Origin: SAR324 cluster bacterium
GTDB lineage: Bacteria > SAR324 > NAC60-12
DNA length: 64,000 bases
NCBI GenBank assembly: GCA_015232315.1
Contig: JADFZZ010000003.1
Location: forward strand, 1-64,000
Direction: 5' to 3'
Under the pieces are notes generated by a model, which was not told the DNA's origin, searched no databases, and worked only from the letters and a program-made list of their open reading frames with translations. The position numbers and the translations under genes are program-made. Shown here in pieces: positions 52,008 through 59,723 of this stretch (positions are counted from its first letter, which is position 1; each line of letters starts with the position of its first letter).

Positions 52008-54329
52008 CTATAGGGAGTTAATGACCAAAGATTCTTCCTTACCGGGGTTATTCAGGCGAAAAATCGAAACAGAATTTTTTAAGGCATCCACCTGTGTGGA
52101 AATCTGGTTGCTCACATCATACATGTGCTGATTTCCATTATGGATGCTCTCTACGGATTTCTGGATATTGGCAATATGTAGATTCACATTTTTCAGTTGA
52201 TCTAAAGATGCGACATTCCGTGCAGTCACAGAATGAAGTTCCTGATTTCCTTCAGCAACATTGATGGAAACTTCTTTGGATGCCAGAAACGCCTCACTCA
52301 CAGCCCGACTGATTTCTTTGAGTCCTTTTTCTGCTTGATGTGTATTGAGCGATGCGTTTTTTCCGGCATCGGCCAGTAAATAAATAGACTGTGCGATTTC
52401 ATTGGCCGATTGATGTTGTTCATCAATGGAAGATCCTACCTTCTGATTTATTTCCACAACTCTGGAGATCACCCCGGTGACTGTTTGAGTATTTTCCATG
52501 GCTTTACGGATATGGGTCTGTACCTGACTAATTTGTTCCGCAATTTCATTGTTTGCGGTTGCTGTTTGCTGAGCGAGATTTTTGACTTCAGACGCCACGA
52601 CAGCAAATCCTCTTCCTGCATCCCCGGCACTTGCGGCCTCAATGGTCGCATTGAGTGCCAGCATACTCGTTTGTCCCGCGATGTTGTCAATCAATTTCAC
52701 AATCTTGCCAATCCGGGTTGAACTTTCATGCAATTCATTCATGACGGAAACCATTTCATTCGCATCCTGTTTCGCCTCGGATGAAATTTGATTGGTTTCT
52801 CTGGCACTGTCAGACATGGAAGAAAGCGCTACCGACATTTGTTGTGCAGATGCCGACAAGGTTTGGATGTTGTTTGAGAACTGTTCAATATTTTTTGAAA
52901 CACCCGCCATGTTGCTGGAGGAGTCCTGAGCGTTATTAGAAATGGTACTCAGGTTGGAACTCAATTCTTCAATAGCCGCGGCCAAAGAAGAGATTTCCCC
53001 TGAAATGTTCTTTAAATCCTGCACATTGGCATTCACACCCTGATTGAGGTTGCCGGCTTCTTTGACAATGAGCAACGTGTCAGAATGGATCTGCTCACTT
53101 TCAGCCAGCATGGATTCCGAACGGTTTTTCATTTCATTGAAGGTGCCTATGAGTTTGTTGGTGGCAATCAGAATTTGAGTCACAATACTTTTCAAACTAT
53201 CCAGCACAAAATTGATGACAGACAAAACCTTGCCGGTCTCATCTGTGGATGTGACCTCCACTTTCAATTCCAGATTGCCGGTTGCTAATTCAGTCATCAG
53301 GTTTTGTGCATTCAACAAGGAATGGGTGATGGCACGAACAATCACGACACAGAAACAAAGTGAAAGCATCAGTACCAGCGCAACCGCAACCAATTGAGTG
53401 TATTTTGTGCTGTTCAAACCGCTGATACGCTCATTCAGAAGTCCATCCAGTTCAACGATAGCCGTGTCCCATAAACCAAATTGAGCAGAAAGGGCCCGCA
53501 GTCCAGCGGATTGAATCTTATCATAGGTGATGTTTATGGAACTCGTTTGCACAACGTTTTCCTGGATTATTTTCAGAAACTCCCGGGTTGTTTCATGAGT
53601 GTTTTGCAAGGGTTGTCGCATAACATCAGCTATCAATCGTGTCCTGTCATACTTGTCAGTGTTATGGGTGATTGCCAGTTGCAAGCCATCAGACATTTCC
53701 TGTAATGTGGACTCCACATTTCCCAGCAAAACAATGATATGAATTTTTTCATCCATGGATAGTGCATGTGGATTGCTCAAAATTTGTTGTGAGAACAACA
53801 TTGTCTGAGTCATCAGATCCTCAAGTTTGGGAAGTTTGAGAAGTGTGGCATCCATGAGGTAATACGTGTCCAGATCCGGATCGAGAATCAGATTGGATTC
53901 ATCGCCTACCACGGTGATGACTCCCTTGAGGGTTGCTGCAAAAGTCTGCAAAAGTTCTAAAGTTGTTGTTGCGCTGGTTTGAGATTTAAGCGAATCCCAT
54001 TGCGCAGTCAGAGCTTGAATCTGGTTGTCAATGTTCAGGATCTCCGACTGGGTTTTACCTTCCTTTTTCAATCGTTCCAGGGTGTCTTCAATCGCGGCGG
54101 GAGGGTTGCTCCCCCGAGTCTGTGTGACAAGACCCAGATGGTATTTCTGGATGTTTTCCTGGAGTTGTCTCAGGTGTCGAAGATAGAGATCGCCTGTGAT
54201 TTCTTTTTGAGCAAAATCAATCCGCCATTGGTGGGTTTCAATCAGTAAAAACAGAAGGATCAGAATCGGAATTACAAATGATGCAACAATCAGGGATAAT
54301 TTGTTGGCAATTTTCATATTTTTTAACAT
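52008..54329 (-). CDS. methyl-accepting chemotaxis protein, transmembrane
   Basis: 773 residues. Span 1 is at about 10-31, followed by a large helical periplasmic domain (about 32-308), which contains the DLDTYYLMDATLLKLP motif seen in several receptors of this kind. Span 2 is at about 311-333, followed by a HAMP domain (about 334-385) and the cytoplasmic hairpin with the conserved tip (about 590-640: GQTSMLALNATIEAASAGDAG, split here as TSMLALNATIEAA and GRGFAVVASEVKNLAQQTA). The ligand is unknown. The start has GGAG seven bases upstream. It is monocistronic. Confidence 0.93.
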   Translation of the reverse strand: MLKNMKIANKLSLIVASFVIPILILLFLLIETHQWRIDFAQKEITGDLYLRHLRQLQENIQKYHLGLVTQTRGSNPPAAIEDTLERLKKEGKTQSEILNIDNQIQALTAQWDSLKSQTSATTTLELLQTFAATLKGVITVVGDESNLILDPDLDTYYLMDATLLKLPKLEDLMTQTMLFSQQILSNPHALSMDEKIHIIVLLGNVESTLQEMSDGLQLAITHNTDKYDRTRLIADVMRQPLQNTHETTREFLKIIQENVVQTSSINITYDKIQSAGLRALSAQFGLWDTAIVELDGLLNERISGLNSTKYTQLVAVALVLMLSLCFCVVIVRAITHSLLNAQNLMTELATGNLELKVEVTSTDETGKVLSVINFVLDSLKSIVTQILIATNKLIGTFNEMKNRSESMLAESEQIHSDTLLIVKEAGNLNQGVNANVQDLKNISGEISSLAAAIEELSSNLSTISNNAQDSSSNMAGVSKNIEQFSNNIQTLSASAQQMSVALSSMSDSARETNQISSEAKQDANEMVSVMNELHESSTRIGKIVKLIDNIAGQTSMLALNATIEAASAGDAGRGFAVVASEVKNLAQQTATANNEIAEQISQVQTHIRKAMENTQTVTGVISRVVEINQKVGSSIDEQHQSANEIAQSIYLLADAGKNASLNTHQAEKGLKEISRAVSEAFLASKEVSINVAEGNQELHSVTARNVASLDQLKNVNLHIANIQKSVESIHNGNQHMYDVSNQISTQVDALKNSVSIFRLNNPGKEESLVINSL

Positions 54330-54765
54330 AACGCACTCCAGCCATATTGGATATTGATTTCAATTGTTTTTTTATTCAAAATTCCGAAATCCAATCTTGC
54401 AATCTTCGCACCTTAAAGGCTTTGGCCAGTTTAGGCGAACGCCGGGAAAAAATTTATCCAGCTTCGCGAGAACGACACGGAGACAGACATAAGACAGGAT
54501 ATATTTATGGCTGGTGAGCTCCTTAGTTTCTGATCTTATTTACTTTTCATGCCTAAGTATCCGTTAACTGAATCACGTCCAAAGGACAAGAATATATCTC
54601 AGAGGATTTTCCAATTATTTCATTATGAAAACAAATGCTCCCGCCTTCAGACAAATAAAGAAAATTCCCGGTGCCCGGCTTTGGTGATGACACGTTCTTT
54701 ATGCCGGTAATATGTATTGTCGCATTGACAATCCATGAGGGTTTCCGCATAAACAACAGACACAC
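54330..54765. other. intergenic stretch, no gene seen
   Basis: About 440 bases between two divergent genes. Short GTG-started frames on the minus strand (for example 54553-54789) have no ribosome-binding site and unlikely composition. GGCGAACGCC is a small inverted repeat only. The region presumably holds both promoters. Confidence 0.4.
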
Positions 54766-54799
54766 CTTGTGTCCAACTGAATCGGACACATTTCACAAG
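54766..54799 (+). promoter_or_regulatory. mutually exclusive hairpins in the rnr leader
   Basis: TGTGTCC (54768-54774) pairs with GGACACA (54784-54790). Alternatively CTTGTG (54766-54771) pairs with CACAAG (54794-54799). The two stems share bases and cannot form together. The structures lie 20-50 bases before the rnr ATG, just upstream of the ribosome-binding site (AAGG). A temperature- or protein-controlled switch is possible. Confidence 0.45.
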
Positions 54800-54818
54800 A
54801 ATTATCATTCAAGGATTT

Positions 54819-57014
54819 ATGGGAATTAAAACACGCTCTGTACTGCGTATGCTGGAACGCTCCACATCCCCCCTGACTGCCAAGCAGATCAGAAAACATC
54901 TGGGAATCAAGAAAAGCCAGAAAGCCAAACTGGTTGCGGAACTTTATAAACTGGTTCATTCAGGTCATCTCAAAGTGGAAAACGGGGCCTTCATGCTGGC
55001 CAATCCTGTTTCAAAGAAAACAACGACAGCCAGGACTCACGAAAAAACAGCGTCACCCAAAACCACGGCACAGAAACCCTCCTCTCCGGACGCGAGAGTG
55101 GGCAACTTTGTGAAAAATCCGCGAGGTTACGGGTTTGTGAATACCGGGAGCGGAGAAAAAGATATTTTTGTTCCAGAAGAAAATCAGAATGGCGCCATGA
55201 ACGGCGACATGGTTGAGGTCAGGGTGTTCCAGAAACGGGGCAGTGATCGCACCCGGGGTGTGATTGTCAAAGTTCTCAAACGGAGACTGTCCCTGATTGT
55301 CGCCAAACTCATCCGTGGACAGAAAACCACACTGGCTATTCCCTTGAATCAGGCACATGGACTCAAAGCGGTGGTGGTGCAACCCGAAAATGACATGCCG
55401 GAAATTCCGTCAGGAGAACTGGTTGAACTGGAACTGATTCATGTTCCTGACAGTGAAGGTAGAAAATCGGCTCCGTTTGAAGGGAAAATCAAACGAATCC
55501 TGCTGGAAGAATCCCTGGAGGAAATAGGCTTCCAGATGATTCTTACGGAAAATCAGGTACGCTTCACCATGCCTGAAGAAATCGAAGCGCATGCCGCAAA
55601 ATTTCCTGACCGGGTGGTGCATAATCCTGAATCGTCGAGGGTGGATCAGCGGAATCTGGGATATGTGACCATTGACGGACGCACCGCCAGAGATTTTGAT
55701 GACGCGGTTTTTGTGCAAAAACAGGAGGATGGCCATTACCGGTTGTATGTCGCTATTGCCGATGTCGCCAATTATGTCCGTCCCAATGATCCGGTGGATG
55801 AGGAAGCCCTGCTGAGAGGAACCAGCGTCTATCTTCCAACCCATGCCATTCCCATGCTTCCCGAATCACTTTCCAACAATTTATGCAGTCTCAAACCCAG
55901 GGTCAATCGTCTCACTCTGACTTGTGAAATGTTGATCACGCCTGAGGGTGAAGTCGCGTCGTATGAAATCTATGAAAGCATCATCAAAAGTCAGGCCCGT
56001 CTGGTGTATGAAGATGTGGATGTGCTGTTTGAAGGCGGCAACAGTGTCATCAAGAAACAGGAAATCTGCGATTTGTTGTTTCTAATGCGGGAACTCTCAC
56101 AAATCATGGATGCCAAACGGACCCGGCGTGGTGCTATCGGTTTTTCCTTTCCGGACTATACCGTGCTGTTTGATGCCAACAACCACATGACCGGCATTAG
56201 AAAGCATTATCAGACCGGAGCCATGAAACTCATTGAGCAATTCATGCTGGAAGCCAACGAAACCGTCGCACGGCATTGCATCCACAACAAACTCCCTGCG
56301 CTGTACCGGGTTCATAAAGCCCCGGATGAAGTCAAACTTTCCAAACTTCAGGCTATTTTCTGGAACAACAATATTTCCGTGACGCTATCTGATCTGGATG
56401 AGCCTGGAAAATTCAATGATCTGTTTGACAAGATCAAGGATCTCCCCAACAAGGACCAGCTTCAGATTCTGTTGTTACGCTGTATGTCACTCGCGGTTTA
56501 CAGTCCGAAAAATGAAGGACACTATGGTTTGGCCGCGGAGTTTTACTGTCACTTCACCTCACCGATCCGGCGTTATCCTGACCTGGTGGTTCATCGTGCG
56601 CTGAAACGTGAAATGAAAGCCAAACGACAGGGAAAAGCGCTGAAAAACGAACCTGTTTCGGCTGACTTGGCTGAATTGCTGTCTCAACGGGAGCGCACGG
56701 CTGAAACCGTTGAACATCAAAGCATTGACCTCATGAAAGTGATTTTCCTCTCCAAACGGGTGGGCGATACGTTTGTGGCTACGGTCAATTCTGTGGACAA
56801 TGGCGGAATCACCATTGAACTGGAACCTGAAAATTTTGAGTGGTTTATTCCGTCTGAAGCCATGACAGATGACGCGTATATCTTTGATCGGGACCGTTTG
56901 TGCTTGCGTGGTTCCAGAACAAAACGCGTCGTGAAATCCGGAGACCGGATTCAGGCACTGCTGGTACGGGCCGATATCATTCAGCGAAAACTCGAATTCG
57001 AAATCAGATTTTGA
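54819..57014 (+). CDS. rnr: ribonuclease R
   Basis: 731 residues. An N-terminal winged-helix-like region (about 1-60, LERSTSPLTAKQIRKHL) is followed by a basic linker, a cold-shock domain (about 92-160, NPRGYGFVNTG with KDIFVPEEN), the RNB catalytic domain (about 275-600, TARDFDDAVFVQ with the metal-binding aspartates), and a C-terminal S1 domain (about 645-728). The 3'-to-5' exoribonuclease degrades structured RNA. The lysine-rich tail of the enterobacterial enzyme is absent. Leader hairpins lie just upstream. ATG follows AAGGATTT. Confidence 0.94.
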   Translation: MGIKTRSVLRMLERSTSPLTAKQIRKHLGIKKSQKAKLVAELYKLVHSGHLKVENGAFMLANPVSKKTTTARTHEKTASPKTTAQKPSSPDARVGNFVKNPRGYGFVNTGSGEKDIFVPEENQNGAMNGDMVEVRVFQKRGSDRTRGVIVKVLKRRLSLIVAKLIRGQKTTLAIPLNQAHGLKAVVVQPENDMPEIPSGELVELELIHVPDSEGRKSAPFEGKIKRILLEESLEEIGFQMILTENQVRFTMPEEIEAHAAKFPDRVVHNPESSRVDQRNLGYVTIDGRTARDFDDAVFVQKQEDGHYRLYVAIADVANYVRPNDPVDEEALLRGTSVYLPTHAIPMLPESLSNNLCSLKPRVNRLTLTCEMLITPEGEVASYEIYESIIKSQARLVYEDVDVLFEGGNSVIKKQEICDLLFLMRELSQIMDAKRTRRGAIGFSFPDYTVLFDANNHMTGIRKHYQTGAMKLIEQFMLEANETVARHCIHNKLPALYRVHKAPDEVKLSKLQAIFWNNNISVTLSDLDEPGKFNDLFDKIKDLPNKDQLQILLLRCMSLAVYSPKNEGHYGLAAEFYCHFTSPIRRYPDLVVHRALKREMKAKRQGKALKNEPVSADLAELLSQRERTAETVEHQSIDLMKVIFLSKRVGDTFVATVNSVDNGGITIELEPENFEWFIPSEAMTDDAYIFDRDRLCLRGSRTKRVVKSGDRIQALLVRADIIQRKLEFEIRF

Positions 57015-57036
57015 ATAATATTTTCTGCAAGGCACC

Positions 57037-57064
57037 GTAGAGACGCGCTATCGCACGTCTCTAC
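57037..57064. repeat. short palindromic intergenic repeat
   Basis: GTAGAGACG (57037-57045) and CGTCTCTAC (57056-57064) form a perfect nine-pair stem around CGCTATCGCA. The sequence is the well-known GTAGAGACG-type palindrome that is dispersed in cyanobacterial, Bacteroidetes and proteobacterial genomes. There is one copy in this window. It has no T-run after it. Confidence 0.8.
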
Positions 57065-57127
57065 CGACTGAGAAAGAGTTAAAGATATCCAGTATTTGTC
57101 TATTCTTAATGAAGCAAAAAAGGTTGA

Positions 57128-58831
57128 ATGGAAAATATTTTTTATTCGTTGACCGCTCATCCGAGTTGTATTGAAGGCGTCAAAATCCTCAAACAGGATA
57201 ATAATCATTTTGAACTCTTGCAGGAATATGGTCTGCCTGACATGAAAAATTCGGTCATGACCATTCCGCTGGCGGCTTTTCTGGAAGCCAACCAATGGCA
57301 TGAGTACCATGTCACCCTGATCATTCCGATGGAGAAAGTCACTTGCCGGGTGCTGACCATGCCGTTTCACGACAAACGGAAAATCAAACAGGTCATTCCT
57401 TTTGAAATTGAAAATGAAATTTTGGGCGATCCCTCGGAAATGCATTATACCTATTCCATCCAGCCCATGCCGGATGGCTCTTCCAGGGTTCTCTTACTGC
57501 TGGTGGAACGGGCCTATCTGGACGCCTTGCAGATGCTGTTCAATGAATGGGAAATCGCCCTCAAAAATGTGGATTGCGCCGCGTATATTCTGTACAAAAC
57601 CTTGCTCAATCCTCCCCAGAACGCCGTGTTTCAGCTTTATCTTGGCGGCGATGAGGTTTTCATCAACTACATCCATGAAAGTCAGCTTCGTGGCGTCAAG
57701 ATATTCGCCACCCGCATTTCAGATTTTCTGAGCGAATACTGGAATTTTTCCTCCATGGATCTGGCGGTGTTCCTGCAACGTTTTGCGCGGCATACAGGCA
57801 ATGAACAAACAGATGACAAGACGTTGCTTAAAGAATTACAACTGTTCAAGGCCATTAAAAAAGAACTGCAATGGCTTTGCAGTCAATTCAACCTGTTTTT
57901 AAGAACCCATCATTTTATTGGTGAGTGTCAGATTTTTCTGTATGGCATGTTTGGCCCCTTCATCGAATGGAACAATTCTGAATTTCGCATGAAAACTTTT
58001 CCGCTGGAAGAAGTCAGGGCGGATGAACCCTTGTTGACGTCGCCCTTGCCGGAAAGCACCATAGTTCAAAATGAAAAAGAAACAAAACCGGCTCAGGAAC
58101 CGGAAAAAACAGAAAAAGCAGAACACTTGCCCACACCCCCCCCCACTGTGATTTCCGGTGATGCCTATGAAACAGCCTTGATGACGTCTAATCGACAAAG
58201 CATCGCTCTAGGTCTGGAGCGCACGCAATGGGGAATATTGGGCGATTTGTGTCAATATGGAATGAATTATCTGGAAGGCGGCAATCTGAGCTTTTTTTCG
58301 GAAGGCGCGCCCCTGACCCGGTTTATCCGGAAATACAGGCCGATGGTGATTTTGGGATCATGTCTGCTGGTATTGCTGTTGGGAATCACCATTTCAAATT
58401 ATGTGATCAAACTCAATCTGCTCAAACAGGAAATCTCCCGGATGGACGATCAGATCAAAGCACAGATCCGTTATTTTCTGCCTGATGCCGAAAGCAGTAG
58501 TGTCAAAAGCATGATGACTTCGCTGGAAGAACAGATTGCCAGGAAAAAACAGGAAATTGAAGTGAGTAAAAAATTCGCGAAACGTGACTATTTCCACATG
58601 CAGTTCCTGAATTCTTTATCCACACTGGTTGGCAGTGATGTGCCCTTTCAGATTGATCGTCTGGAAATGACCCATGATCGTTTTGCCATCACCGGAAACA
58701 TCAACAGTTACGACAATCTTCAGTTAATGAAAAACGCTCTGGCAAAAATTGAATCGTTTAAGGAAAAGAAACTGGTGGAAAGCAACAGAAAAAGCCCGGA
58801 AGGTATCAATTTCAGAATCACCATGGAATAG
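57128..58831 (+). CDS. GspL/PilM-PilN-like membrane protein
   Basis: 567 residues. The N-terminal part (about 1-260) has the actin-like GspL/PilM fold, with MPFHDKRKIKQVIPFEIENEIL as the typical strand-helix (given here as KRKIKQVIPFEIE). A disordered Pro/Glu-rich linker (about 300-350) leads to one membrane span (about 402-422, MVILGSCLLVLLLGITIS), then a PilN-like periplasmic ferredoxin-fold. GspL couples the cytoplasmic ATPase to the pseudopilus in type II secretion. No GspM, GspE or other pilus gene is nearby, so this copy is orphaned. AAAAGG precedes the ATG. Confidence 0.7.
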   Translation: MENIFYSLTAHPSCIEGVKILKQDNNHFELLQEYGLPDMKNSVMTIPLAAFLEANQWHEYHVTLIIPMEKVTCRVLTMPFHDKRKIKQVIPFEIENEILGDPSEMHYTYSIQPMPDGSSRVLLLLVERAYLDALQMLFNEWEIALKNVDCAAYILYKTLLNPPQNAVFQLYLGGDEVFINYIHESQLRGVKIFATRISDFLSEYWNFSSMDLAVFLQRFARHTGNEQTDDKTLLKELQLFKAIKKELQWLCSQFNLFLRTHHFIGECQIFLYGMFGPFIEWNNSEFRMKTFPLEEVRADEPLLTSPLPESTIVQNEKETKPAQEPEKTEKAEHLPTPPPTVISGDAYETALMTSNRQSIALGLERTQWGILGDLCQYGMNYLEGGNLSFFSEGAPLTRFIRKYRPMVILGSCLLVLLLGITISNYVIKLNLLKQEISRMDDQIKAQIRYFLPDAESSSVKSMMTSLEEQIARKKQEIEVSKKFAKRDYFHMQFLNSLSTLVGSDVPFQIDRLEMTHDRFAITGNINSYDNLQLMKNALAKIESFKEKKLVESNRKSPEGINFRITME

Positions 58832-58863
58832 CTGGTGGTTGAAAATTTAAGAGAAATAACTGA

Positions 58864-58883
58864 AAAAGTGATTTTTCACTTTT
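58864..58883 (+). terminator. weak hairpin after the GspL-like gene
   Basis: AAAAGTGA (58864-58871) pairs with TCACTTTT (58876-58883) around TTTT. The stem is A/T-rich and ends in a short T-run. It may terminate the GspL-like transcript or be a GTGA/TCAC operator. Low support. Confidence 0.3.
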
Positions 58884-58977
58884 CAAAGCAAAATCAAATT
58901 TGCTACAGGGGACTACAGTAGCTTTAAACAAAGAATTAAGAAATATTCAATCAAACCCCAACCAGATAAGGAGTCCT

Positions 58978-59379
58978 TTGGAATATACCAAAATATTGAT
59001 AGTGGATGATGATCAGGACATGACCATGATTTTGGGGGAAATCCTCAAGCAACTGGGACATGATGTTTCAACAGCTCACAATGCTGAAGAGGCCATGACG
59101 CTGATCAAAACCGAAGAATTTTTTATTGTGATTGCCGATATTCACATGCCTGTTATTTCCGGCATAGAATTGCTCAAATGGATCAAGGAATTCAACAGCA
59201 TGATCCAGGTATTCATCATGACAGCTCATAGCAACAAGGCAACGATTGTTGAATGCCTGTCTTCAGGTGCCACGGATTATTTTGAAAAACCGTTCCGTGC
59301 TGAAGATATTGTGCTCTCCATGCATGCGGCTATTTACCGTATTCAAAAATGGGCGAAAATCCTGATGAGACCTGAATAA
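58978..59379 (+). CDS. single-domain response regulator
   Basis: 133 residues from a TTG at 58978. AAGGAGTCC immediately upstream decides this start; a longer frame from 58900 has no such site and would add an unlikely N-terminus. The receiver has the DDD acidic pocket at about 10-12, phospho-acceptor Asp54 in IADIHMPVISG, the Thr of TAHSN and the Lys in YFEKPFRAED. There is no output domain; about ten C-terminal residues extend past the receiver. It likely signals by protein contact, CheY- or Spo0F-like. It sits between the GspL-like gene and a lipoprotein gene. Confidence 0.85.
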   Translation: MEYTKILIVDDDQDMTMILGEILKQLGHDVSTAHNAEEAMTLIKTEEFFIVIADIHMPVISGIELLKWIKEFNSMIQVFIMTAHSNKATIVECLSSGATDYFEKPFRAEDIVLSMHAAIYRIQKWAKILMRPE

Positions 59380-59388
59380 GGATCAATC

Positions 59389-59652
59389 ATGCGTCATACA
59401 CGCTTTGTAATGGGGGGCACTGGACTTTGCTTGATGTTTTTGGTGGGAGCCTGTGGCAAAACCTTATGGAAAAAAACCGGCGACAGTTGTGTGTATGAAT
59501 CCGGTGAGGAACCCTTACGGCGTGTTGTGAATTATAATGATCCGGCTCTTTGTCAAAGAACTACGCCCTTGTTTTATAAGCCGAAACGACCGGTCAGAAA
59601 TTCTGATCAAGACATGCCCTATGAACTGCATAAACCGCCTGAGGATCCGTGA
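59389..59652 (+). CDS. small lipoprotein
   Basis: 87 residues. The signal peptide ends in the lipobox VGAC (Cys at about 22). The mature part is polar, with two further cysteines at about 34 and 55 that could form a disulfide. AAGGATCAATC precedes the ATG, ten bases after the response regulator stop. Not recognised. It precedes a large outer-membrane protein gene and may be its partner. Confidence 0.68.
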   Translation: MRHTRFVMGGTGLCLMFLVGACGKTLWKKTGDSCVYESGEEPLRRVVNYNDPALCQRTTPLFYKPKRPVRNSDQDMPYELHKPPEDP

Positions 59653-59723
59653 GATGCCTCATTTTTCAATGTATGTGCCGTCAATTCGGTACGCCTATTA
59701 ACCTGATGAGGGAGGAAATCAGC

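Noticed and set aside
54553-54789. 78-codon minus-strand frame before rnr
   Set aside because: GTG start without a ribosome-binding site, unlikely composition, and overlap with the rnr leader hairpins.
58868-58879. Possible CRP site (GTGA and TCAC half-sites)
   Set aside because: The half-sites are separated by four bases, not six, and the flanks fit an A/T-rich hairpin instead.
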